64,000 nt of DNA from assembly GCA_903822975.1 (NCBI GenBank), contig CAIJRD010000006.1, forward strand, positions 50,309 through 114,308, given 5' to 3'. Made by a program: the position numbers and the translations under genes. Origin of the DNA: an uncultured Sinobacteraceae bacterium (GTDB lineage: Bacteria > Pseudomonadota > Gammaproteobacteria > Nevskiales > Nevskiaceae). The notes beneath the pieces were generated by a model that saw only the letters and a list, made by a program, of their open reading frames with translations, was not told where the DNA came from and did not search any database. This document shows, piece after piece, positions 45,590 to 54,406 of this stretch (positions are counted from its first letter, which is position 1; each line of letters begins with the position of its first letter).

Positions 45590-46192
45590 TCAGGCGATCT
45601 TCGCGGCTTCGTCAAAGCTCAGGCGCGGGCTGCGCGGGAACAGATCGCGGCTGGCGTCGCCGTAGCCGAGATTGATCAGAAAATTGCTCTTGTAGGTGGT
45701 GCCGGCGAAGAAGGCTTCGTCGACTTTGGCCTGGTCGAAGCCGGACATCGGGCCGGCATCGAGGCCCAGCGCACGCGCGGCGAGGATCAGATAGCCGCCC
45801 TGCAAGGTGCCATTGCGCGCAGCGGCGTCGGCGATCATCGCGTCGTTGCCGACGAACCAGCTGCGCGCGTCCGCATGCGGAAACTGCTTGGGCAGGTTCT
45901 CGTAGAACGCCAGATCGTTGGCGACGATCACGGTCACCGGGGCCGCCATCGTCTTCGCGACGTTGCCCGGCGCGAGTGTGGGTTTCAGCTTCTCCTTGGC
46001 TTCCTTCGATTTCACGAACACCAGACGCGCCGGCTGCGTGTTGGCCGAGGTCGGGGCCCACTTATAGAGTTCGTATAGCGCGTGGATCTGCGCATCGCTG
46101 ACTTCGCGCGGCAGCCAGGCGTTGTAGGTGCGGGCGCTGCGGAACAGCTGGTCCAGTGCGGCGTCATTGAGAATCTTGTTGTTGTCGCTCAT
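45590..46192 (-). CDS. Nitroreductase family protein (RutE/malonic semialdehyde reductase-like)
   Basis: The 200-residue FMN-dependent oxidoreductase has the RutE-like start ([40 protein letters not shown]), with the flavin-binding Ser/Asn pair, and a [19 protein letters not shown]-terminus. In E. coli RutE reduces malonic semialdehyde in uracil catabolism, but no rut genes are here. Next to DoxX, pirin and LysR, a quinone or nitro compound substrate is more likely. Its start faces the LysR gene over 113 bp. Confidence 0.9.
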   Translation of the reverse strand: MSDNNKILNDAALDQLFRSARTYNAWLPREVSDAQIHALYELYKWAPTSANTQPARLVFVKSKEAKEKLKPTLAPGNVAKTMAAPVTVIVANDLAFYENLPKQFPHADARSWFVGNDAMIADAAARNGTLQGGYLILAARALGLDAGPMSGFDQAKVDEAFFAGTTYKSNFLINLGYGDASRDLFPRSPRLSFDEAAKIA

Positions 46193-46241
46193 GTCGGCTC
46201 CCGTGTGGATGGCTAGGTGCGTGCATTAGGCACTTGTTTGA

Positions 46242-46291
46242 TTCGATAAAAAAGCCAAATATATCGGCCGTAACAATCGACTCTATCGATA
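46242..46291. promoter_or_regulatory. Divergent promoter/operator region of the LysR unit
   Basis: This AT-rich stretch holds four ATCGA-type half sites: CGATA (46244), TATCG (46262), ATCGA (46276) and TATCGATA (46284). Their spacing would suit the T-N11-A operators and DNA bending of LysR-type regulators. No promoter hexamers are assigned. Confidence 0.5.
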
Positions 46292-46305
46292 TTGGACCTG
46301 CTCGC

Positions 46306-47364
46306 ATGGATCCACGAATTTCCCTGTCGCAATGGCGCGCGCTGATCGCCGTGGTCGACGCCGGCGGTTACGCCCAGGCCGCCGAGGCTTTGCACAAGAC
46401 GCAATCGACCGTGACCTACGCCGTGCAGAAGCTCGAATCCCTGCTCGGTGTGAAAGCCTTCGAGATCCAGGGACGCAAGGCCGTGCTGTCGCCGACCGGC
46501 CGCGTGCTGTATCGCCGAGCACGCGCGCTGGTCGAGGAAGCCGAAGCACTCGAGCGCGCCGCCGGCAGCCTCGCCGCCGGCTGGGAGCCGGAACTGCGGC
46601 TGGCGGTGGACATCGTGTTTCCGACCTGGCTGCTGCTGCGCTGCTTCGAACGGCTCGCCGAACAGCGACCGGAAATGCGCATCGATCTGCTCGAATCGGT
46701 GCTCGACGGCGCCGGTGAGGCGCTGTTGCAGGGCAATGCCGATCTGATCATCACCGGCATCGTTCCGCCGGGCTTCATTGGCGAGCATCTGTTGCGCGCA
46801 CGCTTCCTGGCGGTCGCCAGTCCCGATCATCCGCTGCACCAGCTTGGCCGCGAACTGACGCAGCAGGATTTGCGTGGCTATCGCCAACTCGTGATCCGGG
46901 ATTCGGCGCTGGGTCGCAAGCGCGAGAGCGGCTGGCTCGGTGCCGAGCAGCGCTGGACCGTCAGCCACAAGGCCACCTGGATTCATGCTGCCAAACGCGG
47001 CATGGGCTTCGCGTGGTTTCCGGAAGACTCGATCCGCGACGAGCTGCGCAGTGGTGAACTGAAGCCCTTGCCGATGCGTGGCGTCACCGACCGTTATGCC
47101 GAGATGTATCTGGTGTACGCCGATCCCGATTACGCCGGCCCCGGCGCGCGTGCGCTGGCCGCGTTGATCCGCGAGGAAATCACCGGACTGTGCAAGACGC
47201 GTGGTGCGCAGGGCGATACCGCCTTCAGCCGCGTCACCGCGTCGGAAACCTCGGCTGCGCGATCCTCGCCCGGCGCGCTTGGATCGCCAGCGATCGATGC
47301 GCCTGCGTTAGCGGCGGCATCGCAGAAGCCGCGCAGACGACGTGCGCCATCGCGTCCAGGCTGA
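46306..47364 (+). CDS. LysR-type transcriptional regulator
   Basis: The 352-residue regulator has an N-terminal winged HTH (ALIAVVDAGGYAQAAEALHKTQSTVTYAVQKLESLLGVKAF) and a periplasmic-binding-protein-like effector domain from about residue 95. After about residue 300 an Ala/Arg-rich, low-complexity tail of some 50 residues (AARSSPGALGSPAIDAP) exceeds the usual length of about 300. It is divergent from the nitroreductase-DoxX-pirin genes and probably controls them in response to a redox-active compound. Confidence 0.92.
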   Translation: MDPRISLSQWRALIAVVDAGGYAQAAEALHKTQSTVTYAVQKLESLLGVKAFEIQGRKAVLSPTGRVLYRRARALVEEAEALERAAGSLAAGWEPELRLAVDIVFPTWLLLRCFERLAEQRPEMRIDLLESVLDGAGEALLQGNADLIITGIVPPGFIGEHLLRARFLAVASPDHPLHQLGRELTQQDLRGYRQLVIRDSALGRKRESGWLGAEQRWTVSHKATWIHAAKRGMGFAWFPEDSIRDELRSGELKPLPMRGVTDRYAEMYLVYADPDYAGPGARALAALIREEITGLCKTRGAQGDTAFSRVTASETSAARSSPGALGSPAIDAPALAAASQKPRRRRAPSRPG

Positions 47365-47768
47365 CGCAACCGATCGCAACACTCGGGAAGCACCGCGATC
47401 GTTAAAGCGTTCCTCGCAGCGCATCCGAGCGGCCGCGGAATCGCTCCTTTGATTGCTCCTTACGCTTGCGTGCCGCCGTGCTGCGCGAACCCTCGCGCAC
47501 AGTGCGAATGGATCGATTAACTCCTGATCCGAACTTAACCAGCGCCTAGTCAGCGTCTAGTCGGTGCCTAGTCAGCGCCTAGTCAGCGCTTGATCCTCTC
47601 CTGATCGGCGCCCGATCAGCGCCACTCACGGCATCCAAGCGAACTGCCACAGGCGGCGTTGCCGTGGGTTGCTGCCGCGCCCCCGCTTTGCAGCCGGCAA
47701 CGATTCGGCGGCACACTGAGCCATCGTCCGCTGCGGGATTGCAGCGGCTCAAACTCGGGAGATGCACT
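47365..47768. other. Spacer with 11-bp repeat array
   Basis: No gene is seen. From 47540 to 47623 lie about eight degenerate 11-bp units of the form CAGCGCCTAGT (CAGCGTCTAGT, CGGTGCCTAGT, CAGCGCTTGAT, CGGCGCCCGAT). Most end in a TAG/TGA-like triplet. The period matches the array at 36161, though the sequence differs. Confidence 0.9.
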
Positions 47769-49685
47769 TTGAAGTTCAACAGAGCTTTTGCGATCGCGGC
47801 ACTCGCTGCGATGGCAGCGATACCGCTGTACAGCGCGCAGGCCGCCGATGTCCCGCTGGTCGATACGCCCTATCCGGGAAACCTGACGCTGAAGGTTGAT
47901 CTGACGGATTCCGCGCGCAAGATTTTTCGCGTGAGTGAAACCATTCCGGTCAGCGCCGGCGCACTGAGTCTGTATTACCCGAAATGGATTCCGGGTGAGC
48001 ATGGACCCACCGGCACCATCGACGGCGTCACCGGCCTCGTGATCAAGGGCAATGGTCAGCGCATCGCCTGGCGCCGCGATCTCGAAGACATGTACACGCT
48101 GCACCTGCAGGTGCCCGCAGGCGTTTCGACACTCGAACTCGAATTCCAATTCCTGTCGCCGACCGAGGGCGGTGCGTTCGGTGGCAGTGTGTCGGCCACC
48201 AGCAAGATCGTCGACCTCGAATGGAATCAGGTCGTGTTCTATCCGGCGGGCTATACCGCACGCGCGCTCAGCGTACAGCCATCGGTGAAGGTGCCGGCGG
48301 GTTGGGGCTATGGCACCGCGCTGGAAGCGGGTGCGACCGGCGACAACCCGCAGTTCAAAACCGTGACGCTCGAAACCTTGGTCGATTCACCACTGATCGC
48401 CGGCCTCAATTTCAAGCGCATCGATCTGGCGCCGGGCGCGAAAGTGCCGGTGCATCTCGACGTGGTTGCCGATCATCCCGGCGATCTGGTGGTCAACGAC
48501 CAGCAACTGGCCGCGCATCGCAATCTGGTGACGCAGGCCTACGCACTGTTCGGTGCGCATCATTACGATCATTACGACTTCCTGTTCACTTTGTCCGAAG
48601 ACACCGGACATTTCGGGCTCGAGCACCATCAGTCCAGCGACGACCGTCTGTTCTCCGGCTTCTTCACCGATCCGGAAACGTATCTCTCCGGCGGTGGCCT
48701 GCTGCCGCACGAATACGTGCATTCCTGGAACGGCAAGTTCCGCCGTCCGGCCGGTTTGGCGACGCCGAACTACAACGTGCCGATGAAGGGCGATCTGCTG
48801 TGGGTCTACGAGGGCCTGACCGAATATCTCGGCCAGGTGCTGACCGCGCGTTCGGGCATCTGCAGCCTCGCCGAATATCGCGACGAACTTGCCGCGACCG
48901 CCGCAGCAATGGATCAGCGACCCGGTCGCGCTTGGCGCCCGTTGCAGGACACCGCCGACGAGGCGCAGGTGCTGTATGACTCGCCGAATGCATGGTCCAA
49001 CTTCCGCCGCGGCGTCGACTTCTATCCGGAAGGCGAACTGCTATGGCTCGACGTCGACACCAAGATTCGCGAGTTGTCCGGCGGCAAGCGCTCGCTCGAT
49101 GATTTCATCAAGGCGTTCTACGGCATCGACGATGGCAACTACGTCGTGCATCCGTATACGTTCGACGACATCGTCGCCACGCTCAACGGCGTGCAACCCA
49201 ACGATTGGCGCAGCTTCCTGCGACAGCGCCTGGATTCCACCGATCCGGCCGCACCGCTGGGCGGCATCGCTCGTGGCGGCTGGACGCTGGTCTACACCGA
49301 TACCGCGAGTGCCTACTTCAAGGCGCAGGAAAAAGTCCGCAAGCACGTCAACCTGATCTACGCGCTGGGTCTGGACATCAGTGCCGACGGCGACAGCAAG
49401 GGCAAGCTCATCGACGTGTTGTGGAACAGCCCGGCGTTCGAAGCCGGTCTGGCGCCTGGCATGAAGCTGATCGCCGTCAACGGCGAGAAGTACGATGCGG
49501 ACCAGCTGAAGGCGGCGATCACTGCGGCGAAGGCTGCTTCCGCGCCGATCGAGCTGCTGGTACAGAACCTCGACACGTTCATGACGCTAAAGGTCGACTA
49601 CCACGGTGGCCTGAAGTATCCGCATCTGCAGCGCAGCGCGGACACACCGGACCGGATTGCCGATATCGTCAAGCCGAAGAAGTAG
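47769..49685 (+). CDS. M61 family metallopeptidase (glycyl aminopeptidase-like)
   Basis: The 638-residue exported zinc peptidase has a Sec signal peptide (about 1-25, KFNRAFAIAALAAMAAIPLYSAQA), the M61 zinc motif H314-E-Y-V-H318 followed by SWNGKFRRP, and a C-terminal PDZ domain (AGLAPGMKLIAVNGEKYDADQL). Glycyl-aminopeptidase relatives cleave small-residue N-termini. The start is a TTG at 47769 preceded by GGGAG at the right distance; upstream ATGs of the same frame precede this signal peptide and are not credible. It overlaps the convergent hydrolase by 17 bp. Confidence 0.93.
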   Translation: MKFNRAFAIAALAAMAAIPLYSAQAADVPLVDTPYPGNLTLKVDLTDSARKIFRVSETIPVSAGALSLYYPKWIPGEHGPTGTIDGVTGLVIKGNGQRIAWRRDLEDMYTLHLQVPAGVSTLELEFQFLSPTEGGAFGGSVSATSKIVDLEWNQVVFYPAGYTARALSVQPSVKVPAGWGYGTALEAGATGDNPQFKTVTLETLVDSPLIAGLNFKRIDLAPGAKVPVHLDVVADHPGDLVVNDQQLAAHRNLVTQAYALFGAHHYDHYDFLFTLSEDTGHFGLEHHQSSDDRLFSGFFTDPETYLSGGGLLPHEYVHSWNGKFRRPAGLATPNYNVPMKGDLLWVYEGLTEYLGQVLTARSGICSLAEYRDELAATAAAMDQRPGRAWRPLQDTADEAQVLYDSPNAWSNFRRGVDFYPEGELLWLDVDTKIRELSGGKRSLDDFIKAFYGIDDGNYVVHPYTFDDIVATLNGVQPNDWRSFLRQRLDSTDPAAPLGGIARGGWTLVYTDTASAYFKAQEKVRKHVNLIYALGLDISADGDSKGKLIDVLWNSPAFEAGLAPGMKLIAVNGEKYDADQLKAAITAAKAASAPIELLVQNLDTFMTLKVDYHGGLKYPHLQRSADTPDRIADIVKPKK

Positions 49686-51204
49686 GCTCGGACTTGCGGC
49701 GGCGGGCGCGCGGCTTCGGCGGCGCGTCCGCTGCTGTTTCGGTAGCGGTATCCCGAGCGGCTTTTTGGGCGGCCTTTGGAGCGGCCTTCTGAGCAACTTT
49801 TGACGCAGCTTTGCTGGTTCGCCGTCGCGCGCTGCCAGCGCGCGCCGTGGCCGGTTTCGCCTCCGCTGGCGCCGCAGGTGCTGTGCCCTCGAGTCGCTGC
49901 ACCAACTGCTGATACACCACTGGATGATTCAGCAGCCGCATGTGGTGCGCGCGATACAGCACGGCGGTATCGGCGTCGGCCAGTTCATGCGCGGTGCTGC
50001 TGGGCAAGCGCACCAGCCCGTCGCCGATCAGCTTGCCGAGCCAATGGCTTTCCGATTCGCCGATGCTGCTGCCGATGAAGTGGTAGCGCGCCTGCGGCAG
50101 TTTCGTCAGCACGCCGCGGCGGTTTTCGAAATCTGCGTCGGCGTCGCTGCCACGCCAGTCGCTGTGGCTTGCGTAGCCGTGGCGCAGATCCTTGATGCCG
50201 AGACTGCGCAGTTTCAGTAGTCCTGACCAAGGGCGGCTCAGCTTGAACGCATCCATCACCGCCGAGCCCAAGTGCACCACCTGTTCCAGCGGCGCGCCGA
50301 GGTGCGGTGTGCCGAGGCAGATCACATGGCACACTTTTTCGGTCCACGCAGCCGTTGATTCAAGACCGTAATGACAGGCCGAGCGCGCCACCAGGCCGCC
50401 CATGCTGTGACCGACCAGCACGATGTCTTCGATCGGCAGCGGATACGCCGCCACCAGTTTCGCCATCGCACGCGCCAGCGCACGACCGTTCTGCGAAATG
50501 TGCAGACCGGTGTTGTAGCGCAGATAGAACGGCGTATAGCCGTGCTCGGCTGCCAGGCGCTCGCCGTACGGCGTGCTGTCGGCCGCATCGGGGTCGGCAT
50601 AGATGCGCCAGGAGTGCTCGTTGCAGCACAGCCCATGGATGAAGACGACGATCTTCGAGCCTGCTTGCGGGTGCGCAGCACCGATCGCCGCGGTGGTCAG
50701 CGTCAGCGGTTGGCCACGCTCGTAAAAGGCGAGCTGCACCGCCAGCGGATTGCGTCGCGCCGCGATGAAATCTCCGAACGCGCCGTTCAGCGCAGCGACG
50801 ACGTTATCGCGCAGCACGGCGGGCGCACTGGCGACGCCGCTATCGGGCGCAGGGGCCACGCTGCGATCAGGCGCTGGCAAGGCCGCAGGCGTGCGGCTGC
50901 TGTTTTCGAATTGCAGTTCGGCGCGTTTCAGGGCGAGCGCTGCGAGTCCGAACGCGAGACCGCCCGCGGCTCGCACGCTGGCATACACGCTGTCGGTGAT
51001 GTTGTCGTGCAGCACGCGCGTCGGCCGGCTGCCGAGATTGGCTACGGGCGCCTGCGCCAGACGATCGAACGGAATATCCGAAATCGCGCGATGGAATTCG
51101 TGGATGCGACGGGTCAACTGGTCGAAGGCGCCACCGGCGAGTTCGACCCCGCCGCGGGTTTGCGCCACGCCGTGCCGTGGCTTGCTGCGTCGGCTGGTTG
51201 CCAT
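49669..51204 (-). CDS. Alpha/beta hydrolase with basic Ala/Lys tail
   Basis: The 511-residue hydrolase resembles PGAP1/lipase-class-2-like esterases: an oxyanion segment VVFIHGLCCNEHSW, the nucleophile elbow VLVGHSMGGLVARSACHYG, then VICLGTPHLGAPLEQVVHLG. An N-terminal helical region of about 190 residues precedes the core. From about residue 445 the chain becomes a lysine/alanine/arginine tail with AAPKAAQKAA repeats, like histone H1, AlgP or the PhaF phasin tail, so the enzyme may bind DNA or storage granules. The start at 51204 is the first plausible ATG. The tail overlaps the M61 gene end. Confidence 0.85.
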   Translation of the reverse strand: MATSRRSKPRHGVAQTRGGVELAGGAFDQLTRRIHEFHRAISDIPFDRLAQAPVANLGSRPTRVLHDNITDSVYASVRAAGGLAFGLAALALKRAELQFENSSRTPAALPAPDRSVAPAPDSGVASAPAVLRDNVVAALNGAFGDFIAARRNPLAVQLAFYERGQPLTLTTAAIGAAHPQAGSKIVVFIHGLCCNEHSWRIYADPDAADSTPYGERLAAEHGYTPFYLRYNTGLHISQNGRALARAMAKLVAAYPLPIEDIVLVGHSMGGLVARSACHYGLESTAAWTEKVCHVICLGTPHLGAPLEQVVHLGSAVMDAFKLSRPWSGLLKLRSLGIKDLRHGYASHSDWRGSDADADFENRRGVLTKLPQARYHFIGSSIGESESHWLGKLIGDGLVRLPSSTAHELADADTAVLYRAHHMRLLNHPVVYQQLVQRLEGTAPAAPAEAKPATARAGSARRRTSKAASKVAQKAAPKAAQKAARDTATETAADAPPKPRARRRKSEPTSSA

Positions 51205-51304
51205 CGAAATGCTCCAATTGAGGCGAGGACGCGGCTCGCGATCACCGCCGGCGATCAGGATAGCCCGGGGGCCGTCACTGTGGCCAAGCGCAGCGCCCCA
51301 AACT

Positions 51305-51343
51305 CGCGCCCCAGACACGCACCCCAGACACGCGCCCCAGACA
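51305..51343. repeat. 13-bp tandem repeat, three units
   Basis: CGCGCCCCAGACA, CGCACCCCAGACA and CGCGCCCCAGACA follow each other directly, preceded by a degenerate copy. They lie between the hydrolase start and the SDR stop. Confidence 0.93.
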
Positions 51344-51392
51344 TCTGCTGCTGCGGCGGCCGTGTTGCCTGCCGCGTCGGACACTGCGCGAA

Positions 51393-52178
51393 TCAGCCCT
51401 GGTAGATCATCTTGCGCGTCATGCCGCCATCGACCACGAAGTTGGCGCCGGTGATGAAGCCGGCTTCGCTCGACAACAGGTAGCGCACCAGGCTGGCGAC
51501 ATCTTCCGGCACGCCGACTCGGCCGACCGGATGCTGCGCATGATCGGCGGCCGATAGCTGCGGTCTGCGGCGCCGATCGCTGCGTTGCCAGGCATCGGTC
51601 GCGATCCAGCCCGGACTGACGCAGTTGACGCGGATCTGCGGCCCGAGGCTGATCGCCAGCGAATGCGTCAATGCAACGACGCCGCCCTTCGACGCACTGT
51701 ATGCCAGCGTATCGGCTTCCGACTGCAGCGCGCGCGACGAGGCCACCAGAACCATCGCGCCGCCGTGCCTGGCAAGTTTGGGGGCTGCGTGCTTGGCCAA
51801 AAGGAAGCCGCCGGTGAGGTTGATCGCCAGCACCTCGTTCCATTCTTTCAGGCTGAGCTTGGCCAGCGACTTGAAGCGGCTGACGCCGGCATTGGCCACC
51901 GCCGCGGCGAGGCCCTTGCCGAGTCGGCCGGCGCGTTTCACCGCTTCGCGGATCACCGCATCGTCCCCGGCGCTGCCGACGACCGCGTGCACGCGGTCGG
52001 CGCCAAGTTCGCCGCCGAGTTCGCCGCAAGCTTCGCGCGCGGCACGCGCATCGGCGTCGACGATGACGACGAAGTAGCCCGCGTTGACCAGCGCCTGCGT
52101 AATGGCCTTGCCGATGCCCTGCGCACCGCCGGTGACGATGGCGCTGTAATCGCGTCGATCCAAGGCTTGTGCTTGCAT
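51393..52178 (-). CDS. SDR family oxidoreductase
   Basis: The 261-residue classical short-chain dehydrogenase has the cofactor motif VTGGAQGIGKAI, the Asp in VDADARAA that selects NAD, NAG in VANAGVS, catalytic Ser in VLVASSRALQ and YSASKGG (YxxxK). Substrate is unknown. It lies upstream of the tail-bearing hydrolase on the same strand, 188 bp away, and diverges from the hypothetical gene at 52312. Confidence 0.93.
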   Translation of the reverse strand: MQAQALDRRDYSAIVTGGAQGIGKAITQALVNAGYFVVIVDADARAAREACGELGGELGADRVHAVVGSAGDDAVIREAVKRAGRLGKGLAAAVANAGVSRFKSLAKLSLKEWNEVLAINLTGGFLLAKHAAPKLARHGGAMVLVASSRALQSEADTLAYSASKGGVVALTHSLAISLGPQIRVNCVSPGWIATDAWQRSDRRRRPQLSAADHAQHPVGRVGVPEDVASLVRYLLSSEAGFITGANFVVDGGMTRKMIYQG

Positions 52179-52311
52179 GTCTTTGGTCGTATCAGTGGCC
52201 GTCGTACGGACAGATTTGACCCCGCCAACGGATGAAGTTCAGCCGGGTCTGTGCGGTGCCGGGCCTGCGATTTGCATAGTGGTAGCTGAACCGTCACCAG
52301 GAGTACGCGCA

Positions 52312-53001
52312 ATGTTGCATTCGCCCGACTTCGCACAGATTGGCCCGCCGGCTTTGGCGCACAAGGATCTGCTGTTCCTGTTCGAGCATTTCCCGACGCC
52401 CGGTGTGGATGCCGTTGCCGCCGCGCAGGCGGTGATCGAACAACCCAACACGCTCGAATCCTTGCTGGAAAGCAGTTACGTCTACGAGGCGATGTCGGAC
52501 CGCAGCGCGCTGTGGATCGATATTTCGCCGAAGCTCTACTTCAACGTGCTGCTGCGACGATCCTTGCCGGGTAGGCGCGATGGTGCCGAGCGCCGCACGA
52601 TTCACTATCTCGCCAACCTGCTCGGCCTGTTCGTCAGCGCCGATCGCCTGCACCAGATTCAGGAGGGCAGTGGCGAAGCCGCCTACGACTATCTGGTCGA
52701 CCTGATGCACGCGGCCGCCGCAGCCGATGCGGAGCGCCGCTTCCTGGTGATTTCGCACATCGGCAATTACGCACTATTCCTTGCCGGACTTTGTGCGCCG
52801 TGGATCGAGCATCGCTATCGCTACTTCAAGCGGCCGCTGACCTTGGACTACTACTGCTCGATGTCGCGCACGCATTTCGCGTCGGCGGCAAAGCACGATC
52901 TGTCGGAGACCTTCGGCCTGCGCACGGTGTTCGCACAGTTGGCCTTGCGCTTCGATTACTACCGCGGCGGACTCGAACGCATGTCGGGGCAATTGCACTA
53001 A
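52312..53001 (+). CDS. Conserved hypothetical protein
   Basis: The 229-residue soluble protein has no signal or metal site. Visible features are SYVYEAMSDRSALWIDISPKLYFNVLLRRSLPGRRDGAERRTIHYLANLLGLFV, an Ala-rich helix, and an aromatic-rich C-terminal half (YRYFKRPLTLDYYCSMSRTHFASAAKH). CCAGGAG precedes the start. I do not recognise the family beyond similar uncharacterised Xanthomonadales proteins. Confidence 0.75.
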   Translation: MLHSPDFAQIGPPALAHKDLLFLFEHFPTPGVDAVAAAQAVIEQPNTLESLLESSYVYEAMSDRSALWIDISPKLYFNVLLRRSLPGRRDGAERRTIHYLANLLGLFVSADRLHQIQEGSGEAAYDYLVDLMHAAAAADAERRFLVISHIGNYALFLAGLCAPWIEHRYRYFKRPLTLDYYCSMSRTHFASAAKHDLSETFGLRTVFAQLALRFDYYRGGLERMSGQLH

Positions 53002-53295
53002 GGCTGCGTGGCGATCGCCGATACAGCCGTCATTGCTCAGTCGTGCTGCGCGCCGTTCGCGCAGGTGAGCTAGCGGTTTAAGCTGCGTGCGCTGCATGCA
53101 CCGCTGACGCTGTTTTGCATGAGCGGCGCTGAGCGTCTAAGCGCGCGTCGACGTGCTCGGTTCGCGGAAGCCGCAACGTCGCAGCCTGTCGACCCAGGGT
53201 CCCTGACACCGATGTTGGATCGGCGTCAGCAAACTGCCGGCATCAAGCTCACGCCTCATCCCCATGAGCGACGCGTGAGCTGATGCACGTCTTGA

Positions 53296-54288
53296 TCAGG
53301 GCTTGGCTGCCGCGCTCTGCAGTGTGTCGCGGAAACGCAGGTAATTCTCGGCGCTGGCCTTGGGTGCTTCCAGCATCGGCAGATGGCCGATGTTCGGCAT
53401 GATCGAAACCTGCGAGTTCGGCAGCAGGCCATGCAGCACGTCGGCGCCGGAGACATCCAGCACGCGATCATTCGCACCCCAGACGATCAACGTTGGCGTC
53501 GCCAGATTCTTGACGCGCGACTCCAAGGGCCGCTTTTCCAAGTCTTCGCGCAGCTCGCCGAAGATCTTGACGTTCAAGTCGTAGTCGCGCGCCTGTCGAC
53601 GCGCGAGGATGTTGAGCACCGCGCCCGGCACGTAGGGCGGCCGCACGAAAACGAAGTGGGTGAGCTCGCGGAACTGTTCGGCGTTCTGCGCGAACAGTGG
53701 AATTCGCTCACCCGCCTTGAGGCGCTGGAACATCTCGCTCGGCTGTGCAGTGGCGATGCCGCCCGGATCGAGCAGCCAGAGGCTGTGGACCTGTTCGGGA
53801 TGCGCCGCCGCGTACTCCGCGCTGAGCCAGCCGCCCATCGAGTTGCCACCGAGATCGAAGTGCTCGAGATGCAGCGCGCTGGCGAACTCGGCGATGCGCT
53901 CGACCTGGGCGTCGATGTGATAGTCGAGATCGGCGGGCTTGCTGCTTTCGCCGAAGCCGGGCAGGTCCAGCGCGATCAAGTGGTACTGCGCGCCGAGATA
54001 GTAGGCACTGCGCGTCCAGTTGTCCTTGTCGGCGCCGACGCCGTGAATCAGCAACAGGCTTGGTGCGGCATCCTGCGGGCGCCCGCCCTCGAGATAAACG
54101 ATGTGCAGCGCGGGGTGTGTGGCGCTGGCGGGCAGGTCCAGTTCCTTGCGATCGAGCCCGACGCGGCTGCGTTCGAGTTTGAAAGCCGCTTCGGCCACCT
54201 GCTCCGGAAACAGAAAATAGATCGCGCCAAACGCGAACACGCCGAGCAGCACCAGGGCCGCAAGGCCGCGCATCAATCGTCCCATCAT
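53296..54288 (-). CDS. Membrane-anchored alpha/beta hydrolase
   Basis: The 330-residue protein has an N-terminal transmembrane anchor (RGLAALVLLGVFAFGAIYFLF). The hydrolase core shows oxyanion SLLLIHGVGADKDNW, nucleophile elbow GGNSMGGWLSAEYAAAHPEQV, acid WGANDRVLD and His in NIGHLPMLEAP, the MhpC/epoxide-hydrolase-like pattern with a cap domain. Substrate is unknown. Two adjacent ATGs (54288, 54285) are possible starts, preceded by AGGGGAAAC. Confidence 0.9.
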   Translation of the reverse strand: MMGRLMRGLAALVLLGVFAFGAIYFLFPEQVAEAAFKLERSRVGLDRKELDLPASATHPALHIVYLEGGRPQDAAPSLLLIHGVGADKDNWTRSAYYLGAQYHLIALDLPGFGESSKPADLDYHIDAQVERIAEFASALHLEHFDLGGNSMGGWLSAEYAAAHPEQVHSLWLLDPGGIATAQPSEMFQRLKAGERIPLFAQNAEQFRELTHFVFVRPPYVPGAVLNILARRQARDYDLNVKIFGELREDLEKRPLESRVKNLATPTLIVWGANDRVLDVSGADVLHGLLPNSQVSIMPNIGHLPMLEAPKASAENYLRFRDTLQSAAAKP

Positions 54289-54406
54289 TGTTTCCCCTAG
54301 CGGCGTCTGCGCGCCGAACGGGGCGCATTGTAGCGGGCGCTCGCGCGCCGGCGCTGGCACCGTTCGCTAACCTGCCGACGTGCGCACGCCGCGAACGAAT
54401 ATCGGT

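Noticed and set aside
36161..47623. Short tandem arrays as CRISPR
   Set aside because: Units of 11-17 bp are contiguous with no spacers between them and no cas genes are present.
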